Positions 16,885-25,848 of a stretch of 64,000 bases of DNA are shown here, in pieces; positions within the stretch are counted from its first letter, which is position 1; the number at the start of each line of letters is the position of its first letter. The notes under the pieces were generated by a model. It was not told where the DNA came from, did no database searches, and saw only the letters and a program-made list of their open reading frames with translations. This stretch comes from CAVQBP01 sp963848195 (GTDB lineage Bacteria > Bacteroidota > Ignavibacteria > Ignavibacteriales > Ignavibacteriaceae): assembly GCA_963848195.1 (NCBI GenBank), contig CAWKCY010000016.1, positions 186,001 to 250,000 of the forward strand, in the 5' to 3' direction. The position numbers and the translations under genes were made by a program.

Positions 16885-19620
16885 ATGAAAAGGAACGCAA
16901 CTTTATTAATGCTTGCATTTCTGTTTTTGACAACAATAAAAATTGACCCGCAGGATATATCAAAAATTGATATTCCATATAAGAAGTTTGTTTTGGATAA
17001 CGGGTTAACACTAATTGTACATGAAGATCATAAAGCTCCTATTGCAGCCGTAAATGTATGGTACCATGTTGGCTCAAAAAATGAAAAAAAAGGAAAGACG
17101 GGATTTGCTCATTTGTTTGAACATTTAATGTTTAACGGAAGCGAGCATTTTAATGATGATTATTTTCAGGCAATGGAACGTGTAGGCGCAACTGATATGA
17201 ATGGAACAACAAACGAAGACAGAACAAATTATTTTGAGAATGTCCCGACATCGGCAATTGATTTAGCTTTATGGATGGAGTCTGATAGAATGGGACATTT
17301 GCTTGGAGCAATTGATCAGGCTAAACTGGATGAACAACGCGGGGTGGTTCAAAATGAAAAAAGAGAAGGTGAGAATCAGCCTTACGGAGATAAAATATAC
17401 TGGGCAATTTCCGAAAATACTTATCCTGAAAGTCATCCCTACCATTGGCAAACGATCGGATATATGGAAGACCTTGATTCGGCTTCCCTAACGGATGTTA
17501 AAGATTGGTTTAAAAGATACTATGGAACGGCGAATGCAATTTTATCAATTGCCGGAGATATAAACACAGATTCAATAAAGCTAAAAGTTGAGAAATATTT
17601 CGGTGAAATCCCGCCAGGTCCTCCAATTGAACATCAAAAAAGCTGGGTAGCCAAAATGTCCGGTACCAAAAGGATGGTTATACAGGATAGAGTCCCGCAA
17701 GCGAGAGTTTACGAAACCTGGAACGTTCCTGAATATAGTTCAAAAGAACTGGCATATTTAGATCTTTTAAGTGATGTTTTAACTTTAGGGAAGAATTCCA
17801 GGTTATATAAAAGATTAGTCTATGATGAACAAATTGCAACAGATGTTAATGCAAGTATTAATTCAAGAGAAATTGGAAGTCAGTTTGAAATTACAGCAAC
17901 AGCCAAAGAAGGGGTGCCGCTAGATAAGATTGAAGATGAAATTAATGAAGAATTAAATAAATTATTGAAAGAAGGCCCAACTACAGAAGAGCTTGAAAGA
18001 GTGAAGACTAACTATATATCAAACTTTGTAAGGGGCATAGAAAGGATTGGAGGTTTTGGAGGTAAATCAGATATATTAGCAACAGGAGAAGTCTTTGCAG
18101 ATACCCCGGATTTTTACAAAACCAGGCTTAACTGGATCAAAAGTTCCACGATTGAAGATATCAAAGAATCCGGGAACAAATGGCTTTCGGATGGAAAATT
18201 TATGTTGGAAGTACTTCCTTACCCCGAATTTAAAACAAGCTCATCAACAGTGGATAGGTCAAAGCTGCCGGAAACAGGAACGCCTCCTGAAGCTAAGTTT
18301 CCGGATTACCAGGAAACAACACTTTCGAACGGATTAAAAATACTTCTGGCAAGAAGAACTTCCGTTCCTCTTGTGGAATTTAATTTAATTGTTAATGCAG
18401 GGTTTTCAGCTGATCAGAATGGTGTTCCAGGTCTTGCCAGCTTAACTTCGGATATGATGGATGAGGGGGCAAACAATATGGATGCTTTACAGATAAGTGA
18501 TGATCAATTGAAGCTGGGTGCGAGGCTATCTTCCAATTCAAGTGTTGATAATTCGACAGTAAGTCTTTCAACACTAAATTCCAATATGGATAAGTCACTA
18601 GAACTTTTTGCAGATGTGATACTTCATCCTTCTTTTCCGGAAAAGGAACTTGCGAGACTAAAAAAAGAAAGGATAGCAGCTATTGAACAGGAAAAAGCTT
18701 CGCCGATAATGGCGGGAATCCGGGTGCTTCCAATTCTTTTATATGGAAAAAACAGTGCTTACGGAACAACCTGGAGAGGAAATGGGGACAAAGAATCAAT
18801 TGATAAAATTAAACGTGAAGATTTAATAAAATTTCATGATACATGGTTTAAGCCGAATAATGCAACTTTAATTATTGTGGGGGATGCTTCACTTGATGAG
18901 TTAAAGCCAAAACTGGAAAAATTATTCAGCGGATGGAAAAAGGGAGAAACTCCTAAAAAGGAAATCGGGATTGCAAAGAATACCAAAACATCCACTGTAT
19001 ATTTAATAAATATTCCAGAGGCAGAACAATCAGTTATATTTGCTGCGGATATTATTCCTCCCAAATCCGAGATGAATGATATAGCAACAGAAACGATGAA
19101 CAATATTCTTGGAGGTTTGTTCACTTCACGAATAAATATGAACTTAAGAGAAGATAAACATTGGTCATACGGTGCTTTCAGCTTTATAAGAGAATTAAAA
19201 GCTCAACGACCTTTTATTGCTTACGCTCCGGTACAAACGGATAAAACAAAAGAAGCAATGGAGGAAATGAAAAAAGAGCTAACCCAATTTGTTGGAGACA
19301 AACCTCCAACACCGGATGAATTGAATAAGGTGAAGCTCAATCAAACATTAGAATTACCAGGAAGATGGGAAACAATTGACAATATAGCGGCTTATCTAGC
19401 CAATATAGTTAATTACAACCTTCCTCCAGATTACTATAAAACATATTCTGAAAAAGTAAAGAACTTAAAAATGAGTGATATAACCGAAGCGGCAAAAAAA
19501 GTAGATATGCCTGGAAACATGATATGGGTAGTTGTTGGGGATCAATCAAAAATTGAAAAAGGGATTAAAGATTTAGGCTATGAGATAAAATTAATAGATA
19601 GTGAAGCAAAGGGAATTTGA
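16885..19620 (+). CDS. M16 family zinc metalloprotease, two-domain (pitrilysin-like)
   Basis: This exported protein has 911 residues and a signal peptide (MKRNATLLMLAFLFLTTIK). The N-terminal M16 half carries the inverted zinc motif HLFEH (H76, E79, H80), with the downstream glutamate in DEQRGVVQNEKREG. An M16C domain (EIPPGPP onward) follows. The second half, from about residue 475 (TTLSNGLKILLARRTSVPLV), repeats the fold without HxxEH, as usual for the partner half of the clamshell. Members degrade peptides in the periplasm. ATAAGGAG ends 8 nt before the ATG, and a TATAAT lies at 16855-16860. A strong terminator follows. It is a single-gene unit. Confidence 0.93.
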   Translation: MKRNATLLMLAFLFLTTIKIDPQDISKIDIPYKKFVLDNGLTLIVHEDHKAPIAAVNVWYHVGSKNEKKGKTGFAHLFEHLMFNGSEHFNDDYFQAMERVGATDMNGTTNEDRTNYFENVPTSAIDLALWMESDRMGHLLGAIDQAKLDEQRGVVQNEKREGENQPYGDKIYWAISENTYPESHPYHWQTIGYMEDLDSASLTDVKDWFKRYYGTANAILSIAGDINTDSIKLKVEKYFGEIPPGPPIEHQKSWVAKMSGTKRMVIQDRVPQARVYETWNVPEYSSKELAYLDLLSDVLTLGKNSRLYKRLVYDEQIATDVNASINSREIGSQFEITATAKEGVPLDKIEDEINEELNKLLKEGPTTEELERVKTNYISNFVRGIERIGGFGGKSDILATGEVFADTPDFYKTRLNWIKSSTIEDIKESGNKWLSDGKFMLEVLPYPEFKTSSSTVDRSKLPETGTPPEAKFPDYQETTLSNGLKILLARRTSVPLVEFNLIVNAGFSADQNGVPGLASLTSDMMDEGANNMDALQISDDQLKLGARLSSNSSVDNSTVSLSTLNSNMDKSLELFADVILHPSFPEKELARLKKERIAAIEQEKASPIMAGIRVLPILLYGKNSAYGTTWRGNGDKESIDKIKREDLIKFHDTWFKPNNATLIIVGDASLDELKPKLEKLFSGWKKGETPKKEIGIAKNTKTSTVYLINIPEAEQSVIFAADIIPPKSEMNDIATETMNNILGGLFTSRINMNLREDKHWSYGAFSFIRELKAQRPFIAYAPVQTDKTKEAMEEMKKELTQFVGDKPPTPDELNKVKLNQTLELPGRWETIDNIAAYLANIVNYNLPPDYYKTYSEKVKNLKMSDITEAAKKVDMPGNMIWVVVGDQSKIEKGIKDLGYEIKLIDSEAKGI

Positions 19621-19651
19621 GGAATTAATCTAAATTGATAAAATTATAAAG

Positions 19652-19680
19652 CCCGGCTTTGAGAAGAGCCGGGTTTTTTT
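19652..19680 (+). terminator. Rho-independent terminator of the M16 protease gene
   Basis: CCCGGCT (19652-19658) pairs perfectly with AGCCGGG (19667-19673) around TTGAGAAG, followed by seven T residues. It lies 31 bp after the stop codon. Confidence 0.92.
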
Positions 19681-20037
19681 AATTGCTATCCAAAACAACT
19701 TGGCTCTCCTCCAATAAAAAACTTTCATCTTCGATATACATCTCAGCACGTATGCGGCTAAAGCCTTCTATTATGTCTTTCTTAATACCCAGTTGGATAA
19801 AGAAGGTGTGTGAAAATACAGAAAAACCGTTAGGACAGGGTTCAATTTTTCTGTTAAACCAATGGATAAATCCATTGGTTAATGATATTCACACATGCTC
19901 TAAAGCCAACTGCAAGTCATAGAAAATTTTTGACTAACTTTTAAAGTGAGGATAACTTATATATCCAATTTTCATGATTACATGATCAAAAAAATATTTT
20001 ATTTATATTAAACTCATCCGATATATTGAAAGTTCTT
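19681..20037. other. Intergenic region with nested inverted repeats, possible element remnant
   Basis: The 357-bp gap holds a perfect 11-bp inverted repeat, AACCAATGGAT-AA-ATCCATTGGTT (19857-19880). An outer imperfect pair flanks it, with TGTGTGAA near 19807 and TTCACACA near 19888. Short open frames run on both strands (for example 19683-19922 rightward), but none resembles a known protein. The leftward reading is interrupted by a stop. It looks like the decayed remains of a small element; that is inference. Confidence 0.45.
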
Positions 20038-21195
20038 ATGCTTAAGAAAATACCGAAGCAGGTAATAATTTTAGGATTAATTAGTTTATTTACAGATGCA
20101 GCAAGCGAAATGCTGTACCCGATAACGCCTATATTTCTTGCTTCGGTATTAGGTGCTTCAATGGCTTCAGTAGGCATTATAGAAGGCTTAGCGGAGATTA
20201 CAGCAGGTTTTCTAAAAGGATATTTCGGGTTTCTGTCGGATAAATTAGGGAAGCGATCTATTTTTGTGGTTGGGGGTTACGGCATTTCAGCATTATCAAA
20301 GCCTTTACCGGGAATTTTTCCGAATATACTTATTGTACTTGTTTCCAGGGTTACTGATAGAATAGGAAAAGGGATGCGAACGGCACCTAGGGATGCATTA
20401 TTAGCCGGATACTCAAGCAGAAATAATTCCGGAGCCATTTTTGGTTTTCATAGAGGGATGGATACAATTGGAGCAGTTATAGGTCCATTAGCTGCACTAT
20501 TACTTTTAAAAATATACAATTATAATTTTAATATTATTTTTATTATTGCATTTGTTCCATCAATAATTGCCGTAACATTTACCTTCTTTGTTAAAGATAA
20601 AAAAATTGAAGTTAAAAGTGAAAAAAAACAGAAATATATGTCGTTCTGGAGAGAATCTCCAAAGGTTTATAAATCGCTGGTTTTTTTAATAACAATATTT
20701 TCTATTGTAAACAGCAGCGATGTTTTTTTGATTTTGAAATCAAGAAATATTTCAAATTCAGATGAAACAGCAATACTTGGATATGTTTTCTATAATTTAA
20801 TTTATGCCGGTTTTTCTTATCCGGCAGGTATAATATCGGATAAAATAGGAAAGAAAAAAATATATATCATAGGCTTAATAATGTTTTCTGCAGTTTATTT
20901 GGGTTTTGCCATTTCAGATAATTTTATTCTAACATGGATTCTTTTTGCTTTATATGGTATTTATGCGGCTGCTACAGAGGGTATATTAAAAGCATGGGTC
21001 GCCGATATTGTGTCGTATGAAAAAGTAGCTTCTGCGGTAGGTTTAATCACAATGGTGTCAAGTATAGCAATGTTTTCCGGTTCTGTTTTAACGGGTTATT
21101 TATGGGATAGATTCGGTTCTTCGGTTCCGTTCTACTTTTCATCGTTAGTTAGTTTAATTGTAGCATTTTCTTTAATCAAAATAAAAAAAGAGTAA
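20038..21195 (+). CDS. Major facilitator superfamily transporter
   Basis: This MFS permease has about 385 residues and twelve hydrophobic segments. The family loop between helices 2 and 3 is GFLSDKLGKRS, and the second-half equivalent is GIISDKIGKKK. The helix-4 region carries VTDRIGKGMRTAPRDALLAG, typical of a Bacteroidota/archaeal subgroup of efflux-like MFS proteins. The substrate is not known. I prefer the ATG at 20038 to the in-frame TTG at 20026. Neither has a good ribosome binding site. The KirBac gene follows 48 bp downstream on the same strand and may be cotranscribed. Confidence 0.88.
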   Translation: MLKKIPKQVIILGLISLFTDAASEMLYPITPIFLASVLGASMASVGIIEGLAEITAGFLKGYFGFLSDKLGKRSIFVVGGYGISALSKPLPGIFPNILIVLVSRVTDRIGKGMRTAPRDALLAGYSSRNNSGAIFGFHRGMDTIGAVIGPLAALLLLKIYNYNFNIIFIIAFVPSIIAVTFTFFVKDKKIEVKSEKKQKYMSFWRESPKVYKSLVFLITIFSIVNSSDVFLILKSRNISNSDETAILGYVFYNLIYAGFSYPAGIISDKIGKKKIYIIGLIMFSAVYLGFAISDNFILTWILFALYGIYAAATEGILKAWVADIVSYEKVASAVGLITMVSSIAMFSGSVLTGYLWDRFGSSVPFYFSSLVSLIVAFSLIKIKKE

Positions 21196-21243
21196 TTATC
21201 AGGTCAAGTTACGCAAGGGAAATATTATAAGAAAAGAGGACAT

Positions 21244-22158
21244 ATGAAGCAGACTATAGATCCGGGATTAGGGGAGAAATATTTAGGAAAGACAAAAAGA
21301 GTAATTAATAAAGACGGGTCATTCAATGTAACGCGCACGGGAACAGAATTTCATCCTAAAGATATATATCAATTCCTTGTTAATCTTTCATGGATTAAAT
21401 TTTTCGGACTTACGGTATTGTCTTATTTAATATTTAATGCATTATTCGGATTGATCTATTTTCTAACAGGAGTAGAAAATTTACAAGGGATTATCCGATC
21501 AACTTCGTTAGAGAATTATTTTAACTGCTTTTTTTTTAGTGTTCAGACTTTTACGACTATAGGATACGGAGGTATTCTTCCGAACGGGATGTTGACCAAC
21601 TTTATTGTTACAATTGAAGCTATGACAGGAGTTTTAGCTTTTGCATTAATAACCGGTCTATTATATGGAAGATTCTCACATCCTTTTTCAAGAATTTTAT
21701 ACAGCAAGAATGCAATAGTTGCTCCATATAAAGGGATTAGATCATTGCAATTCAGAATAGTCAATCAAAGAAATAATAATCTAATGGATATAGAGGCAAA
21801 AGTTATGGCGGTTCTTGTAGATAAAGATTATAACAGAAAATATTATGATATGAGTCTTGAAAGATACAGTGTACATTTTTTTGCATTAAGCTGGACAGTT
21901 GTTCATCCGATTGATAAAGAAAGTCCTATATGGGGACATACATTAGATGAATTAAAGGAGAAACAGTTTGAATTACTAATTCTGATAAAGGGTTATGACG
22001 ATACATTCAGCCAGGTGGTTCATTCAAGATATTCTTATACTTTTGATGAGATAATATGGGGTGCAAAGTTCATAAGATCATTTAATACTAATTCAAACGG
22101 TGATGTAATATTAAAACTTGATGATATTCATCTGTTTGAGAAGGCAAATTTAGACTAG
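21244..22158 (+). CDS. Inward-rectifier potassium channel, KirBac type
   Basis: This 304-residue protein has two transmembrane helices (FGLTVLSYLIFNALFGLIYF and ITGLLYGRFSHPF preceded by a hydrophobic helix). Between them are the pore helix and the selectivity filter T104-T-I-G-Y-G-G, in FSVQTFTTIGYGG. An immunoglobulin-like Kir cytoplasmic domain follows (LQFRIVNQRNNNLMDIEAKV, SLERYSVHFFALSWTVVHPI, YSYTFDEIIWGAKFI). KirBac channels pass K+ and are gated by lipids and ligands at the cytoplasmic domain. AAGAGGA lies just upstream of the ATG (21244). It probably shares a transcript with the MFS gene. Confidence 0.95.
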   Translation: MKQTIDPGLGEKYLGKTKRVINKDGSFNVTRTGTEFHPKDIYQFLVNLSWIKFFGLTVLSYLIFNALFGLIYFLTGVENLQGIIRSTSLENYFNCFFFSVQTFTTIGYGGILPNGMLTNFIVTIEAMTGVLAFALITGLLYGRFSHPFSRILYSKNAIVAPYKGIRSLQFRIVNQRNNNLMDIEAKVMAVLVDKDYNRKYYDMSLERYSVHFFALSWTVVHPIDKESPIWGHTLDELKEKQFELLILIKGYDDTFSQVVHSRYSYTFDEIIWGAKFIRSFNTNSNGDVILKLDDIHLFEKANLD

Positions 22159-22456
22159 AAATAATTTAATTATCAAAATATTTTATGAGAATAATCAGAG
22201 ATCTTACCGCTTTCTTTTTAGAAAGTAAAAATACAGGTCACATGACCAACAAAAACTAATTTTACACTTGGCGGATTATTGACAAATAATTTATATTTAG
22301 CAGTAAATTGTTGGATGGGATGGATATTCAAAATATCTAACAAAACAGGAAGATTTGATACTGCAATGAAAATATTGCGCAGATCTTTTAATCTAGCTAC
22401 AGAGCAAAAAAGCAAAAGAATTACTATAGTTTAGATTATTTTTTTCAATCATTTTT

Positions 22457-23041
22457 ATGGAAGAATTAGTAAATATTGTTCCAAAACTGGAAACGAATAG
22501 AGTATCGTTAGAAAGATACAGAGCCGGCGAGGGAAAAATACTTTATGAAACAATTGAGAGGAACAGAGATAGAATGCTCGACAATTTCCCAGTAATGCTT
22601 TCAAATATTCGAGATGCATATAGTGCGGAATATTTTATCAGAAAAAAAATAGAAGAATGGGATGAACAATCGGCATTTAATTTCGGTATATGGTTCAAGG
22701 ATAATACAAAATTTGTTGGTCATATTTCCTTAAAAAATATAGACTGGGTTATACCAAGGGGAGAAATAGCATACATTATTTCCAAGGAATATGAAGGCAA
22801 GGGAATTATGACCGAAGCATTGTCATCAATCATAAAATTCAGTTTTGAAAATCTATTGATGAATAGGCTATTTCTGAGAATAATGACGAATAATAATAGA
22901 AGTTATGAATTGGCAGAACGCTGCGGATTTTCAAGAGAAGGTACATTAAAGAAAGATCATAAGACTTATTGGGGCGAACTTGTAGATCTTTATTATTATG
23001 GAATGACAAAAGATGATTATATAAAATTTTATAATCAATAA
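22457..23041 (+). CDS. GNAT family N-acetyltransferase (RimJ/RimL type)
   Basis: The 194 residues have the RimJ/RimL-like GNAT pattern: LETNRVSLERYRAGEG for the first strand and helix, KFVGHISLKNIDWVIPRGEIAYIISKEYEGKGIMTEALSSII with the acetyl-CoA pyrophosphate loop (EYEGKG), and NRLFLRIMTNNNRSYELAERCGF. The family transfers acetyl from acetyl-CoA to N-termini of ribosomal proteins or to small amines. The substrate is not deducible. There is no obvious ribosome binding site. The 298-bp gap upstream (22159-22456) shows no gene or regulatory structure I can support. hemH follows 41 bp downstream. Confidence 0.88.
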   Translation: MEELVNIVPKLETNRVSLERYRAGEGKILYETIERNRDRMLDNFPVMLSNIRDAYSAEYFIRKKIEEWDEQSAFNFGIWFKDNTKFVGHISLKNIDWVIPRGEIAYIISKEYEGKGIMTEALSSIIKFSFENLLMNRLFLRIMTNNNRSYELAERCGFSREGTLKKDHKTYWGELVDLYYYGMTKDDYIKFYNQ

Positions 23042-23082
23042 ATTCTATCCATACTTAAGATTAAAAATTAAACTCAATATTT

Positions 23083-24102
23083 ATGAAACCGCAAATCGGA
23101 GTTTTACTAATACAATTAGGTACACCATTAAGTGCAACTGTAACAGATGTTAGAAAATATTTAAGTGAATTTTTAAATGATCCCAGAGTTATTGATATTC
23201 CATATTTATTAAGGAAATTTTTAGTAAATGTAATTATAGTTCCTTTCCGAGCTCCGAAGTCGACAAAAATATATCAACAGATGTGGACAGAGAAGGGGTC
23301 ACCCCTTTTAATATATAGTGAAAGGGTACAACAAAAACTGCAGGAGAAATTAGGAGATCGCTTTAAAGTTGAATTAGCGATGCGCTATCAAAACCCTAGT
23401 ATGGAGGCTGTACTAGAGAGAATGAAAAAGGAGAATTATAAAAGAATAATTGTATTACCGCTTTTTCCTCAATATGCTTCTGCAAGTACCGGTTCGGCAA
23501 TAGATAGAACGTTAAAGATAATCAGTAAATGGTGGGTTATTCCGGAATTAAGCATAATAAATCAATTTTATGATGATGAAGGATATATTGCTTCATTCGC
23601 AGAGATAGGAAAAAGATACAATATTAATGACTACGATCATGTTTTATTTAGTTATCATGGCTTACCTGAAAGACAGGTAGATAAAGCCCATAGTGACGGG
23701 AAACCATGCTCAGCCCATAATTGTGAAAATGAAATTACCGAAGAAAACAAATTTTGCTATAAAGCAGTTTGTTATGCGACAACGCGATTACTTGCAGAAA
23801 GGTTAAATATTCCAAAAGAAAAGTATACCGTCAGCTTTCAATCGAGACTTGATGAAAAGTGGCTTAAGCCTTTTTCAGACAAAGTTATAGTTGAACAAGC
23901 AAAGAGAGGTGCGATAAAGCTACTAGTATTTAGTCCGGCATTTGTGGCAGACTGTTTGGAAACGATAGTTGAAATTGGAATTGAATATCAGCATTTATTT
24001 GTTAAAAACGGGGGAGAGAAAGTACAACTTGTTGAAGGTTTAAATGATACCCCCATGTGGATTGATACATTAAAGAACATGGTATTAAAAAATGCTAATT
24101 AA
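23083..24102 (+). CDS. hemH: Ferrochelatase
   Basis: This enzyme inserts iron into protoporphyrin IX (or coproporphyrin III) at the end of heme synthesis. The 339 residues include GVLLIQLGTP, RYQNPSMEAVL and LPLFPQYASASTGS. The metal-site histidine is in LFSYHGLPERQ, and the conserved glutamate region is LVFSPAFVADCLETIVEIG. Between them lies a Cys-rich stretch, GKPCSAHNCENE...FCYKAVCYATT. Some bacterial ferrochelatases carry an iron-sulphur cluster with cysteines in this general area, so a cluster is possible but unproven. It may be cotranscribed with the GNAT gene. hemL is elsewhere in the window. Confidence 0.96.
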   Translation: MKPQIGVLLIQLGTPLSATVTDVRKYLSEFLNDPRVIDIPYLLRKFLVNVIIVPFRAPKSTKIYQQMWTEKGSPLLIYSERVQQKLQEKLGDRFKVELAMRYQNPSMEAVLERMKKENYKRIIVLPLFPQYASASTGSAIDRTLKIISKWWVIPELSIINQFYDDEGYIASFAEIGKRYNINDYDHVLFSYHGLPERQVDKAHSDGKPCSAHNCENEITEENKFCYKAVCYATTRLLAERLNIPKEKYTVSFQSRLDEKWLKPFSDKVIVEQAKRGAIKLLVFSPAFVADCLETIVEIGIEYQHLFVKNGGEKVQLVEGLNDTPMWIDTLKNMVLKNAN

Positions 24103-24495
24103 TTTGTTTGAAGATTAGAGAGATTATATTTGCATAACTTTATTCTTACTTAGGAGATTCTTCCCAGTCTCACCCTTCCCAGAAGAGAGATTTGAGATGA
24201 TTCAAACGTATAGTAAATTCCGAACCCATCCCAACCCTTCCCTTGAAAATGGAAGGGCTTATTCATAGAATTAACTTTAACATTATCATTCTGACAATTT
24301 ATTATATTACAATAACTTACATGCTAAGAAGTTAAAATAAGTTGACGCCTATGCGTTAAAGCGGGATAGGCACTCCCTGGTTCCGTTCTGAAGGACGATG
24401 TTTGTGTAAATTAAGTGAATTAATTTCAGTCATTTGATAATTGCTACAATATGTCTATATAAATTATTATACGATTTTATAGAATATAATAGATT
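24103..24495. other. Repeat-containing intergenic region with possible promoter and hairpin
   Basis: The 393-bp gap before the antiporter gene contains TTTG (24103-24106), 18 bp, then TATATTTG (24125-24132), which fits the Bacteroidota -33/-7 promoter pattern. A GAGATTCTTCCC...GATTTGAGATGATTC element lies near 24153-24202. A hairpin pairs CCCTTCC (24235-24241) with GGAAGGG (24251-24257). A GCGGGATAGGCACTCC...TTCCGTTCTGAAGGACGAT repeat lies at 24361-24400. The promoter call is weak; the repeats are clear. Confidence 0.5.
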
Positions 24496-25788
24496 ATGGA
24501 ACTTTATCACGCTTTTGCTATTCTTATTGTTTTATCTGCTGCCTATGCATATATAAATTTCCGCTATTTGAGACTTCCGTTTACAATTGGGATGATGGTT
24601 ATTGCTCTGGTATCTTCATTATTGATAGTGGCAATCGGAAATATAAGTCCCGGATTTAAAAAAGATGCTGTAGATGCAATTCAAAATATAGATTTTTCAC
24701 AAATATTGTTAAATGTAATGTTAAGCTTCCTGTTATTTGCGGGAGCTATAAACATTGATTTTACCAGTTTAAGAAAAGAAAGATATCCTGTTATAATATT
24801 CGCGACCTTAGGAGTTTTAACTTCAACTGCTATAGTTGGAACCTTAATATATTATTTTATGCGATTTATCGGGGAGCCGATAGGATATATCTATGCTATA
24901 TTATTCGGAGCATTAATTTCACCAACAGATCCGGTAGCAGTATTAGGTATTTTAAAAGATGCCGGTATTCCCAAAAGTCTTGAAATAAAAATTACAGGTG
25001 AATCGTTATTTAATGATGGGGTGGCAGTTGTAATATTTACAAGTATATATCAGGTTGCCAAAATAGGAATCGAAAGTTTTAAGGTTACAGATATAATTAT
25101 TCTTTTTTTAAGGGAAGCCGGCGGAGGAATAATTTTAGGTTTAACAATAGGATATGCAGGATATTTACTTTTAAAGTCAATAGATAATTATAAAGTAGAA
25201 GTATTAATTACTATAGCGATAGTAACAGGGGGTTATTCATTTGCAGAACTATTACATGTTTCAGGCCCGTTAGCAATGGTAGCAGCAGGAATAATAACCG
25301 GTAATGCAGGTAAAAAATATGCCATGTCCGACACTACACAAAATTATATTGAAAAATTTTGGGAAATGATTGATGAGATATTAAACGCACTTTTATTTAT
25401 TTTAATTGGATTTGAAATATTAGTAATAAAGATAAATCCTTACTTTTTAATTGGTATTTTTGCAATAATTGCAGTAATCATTGCGCGTTTCATTTCAGTA
25501 GGAATCCCAATAGCTTTATTAAGGTTTAAAAGAGAATTTATTAAACATAGCATATGGATTCTTACATGGGGGGGATTAAGAGGGGGCATATCTGTAGCAC
25601 TTGCTTTATCCTTACAAAATAACATGCATAAAGGTTTTATTGTTTCAATAACATATATGGTGGTGTTATTTTCAATTATAATACAAGGTTTAACAATCGG
25701 AAAACTGGTAAAAAGACTTAAATTAAAAGAAATAATTTCTGAAAATAAAGAGGAGAGTGAAGATATTTATAAAAGACAAAATATTTGA
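24496..25788 (+). CDS. Na+/H+ antiporter, CPA1 (NhaP-like)
   Basis: This 430-residue, very hydrophobic protein has about twelve transmembrane segments and Na_H_Exchanger family motifs: FGALISPTDPVAVLGILKDAG, the ion-binding stretch ITGESLFNDGVAVVIF (Asn-Asp pair), GPLAMVAAGIITGN, and ILTWGGLRGGISVALALSL near the end. Such proteins expel Na+ (or K+) in exchange for protons at the inner membrane, setting pH and salt balance. It stands alone. A palindromic repeat lies between it and the convergent solute symporter gene, which itself uses sodium. Confidence 0.93.
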   Translation: MELYHAFAILIVLSAAYAYINFRYLRLPFTIGMMVIALVSSLLIVAIGNISPGFKKDAVDAIQNIDFSQILLNVMLSFLLFAGAINIDFTSLRKERYPVIIFATLGVLTSTAIVGTLIYYFMRFIGEPIGYIYAILFGALISPTDPVAVLGILKDAGIPKSLEIKITGESLFNDGVAVVIFTSIYQVAKIGIESFKVTDIIILFLREAGGGIILGLTIGYAGYLLLKSIDNYKVEVLITIAIVTGGYSFAELLHVSGPLAMVAAGIITGNAGKKYAMSDTTQNYIEKFWEMIDEILNALLFILIGFEILVIKINPYFLIGIFAIIAVIIARFISVGIPIALLRFKREFIKHSIWILTWGGLRGGISVALALSLQNNMHKGFIVSITYMVVLFSIIIQGLTIGKLVKRLKLKEIISENKEESEDIYKRQNI

Positions 25789-25810
25789 GTATTTAAGCAT
25801 AGTAGAGCGG

Positions 25811-25833
25811 GCGAAACGGAGTTTCGCATTACA
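25811..25833. repeat. Palindromic repeat, GCGAAAC-GGA-GTTTCGC
   Basis: The perfect 7-bp palindrome at 25811-25827 is followed by ATTACA, as in other family copies. It lies between two convergent genes (antiporter and symporter) and may act as a bidirectional transcription stop. Confidence 0.85.
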
Positions 25834-25848
25834 TGATTTAAGCATATA

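Noticed and set aside
22159..22456. Small gene between the potassium channel and GNAT genes
   Set aside because: Frames here are short, have no ribosome binding site and no family similarity on either strand.
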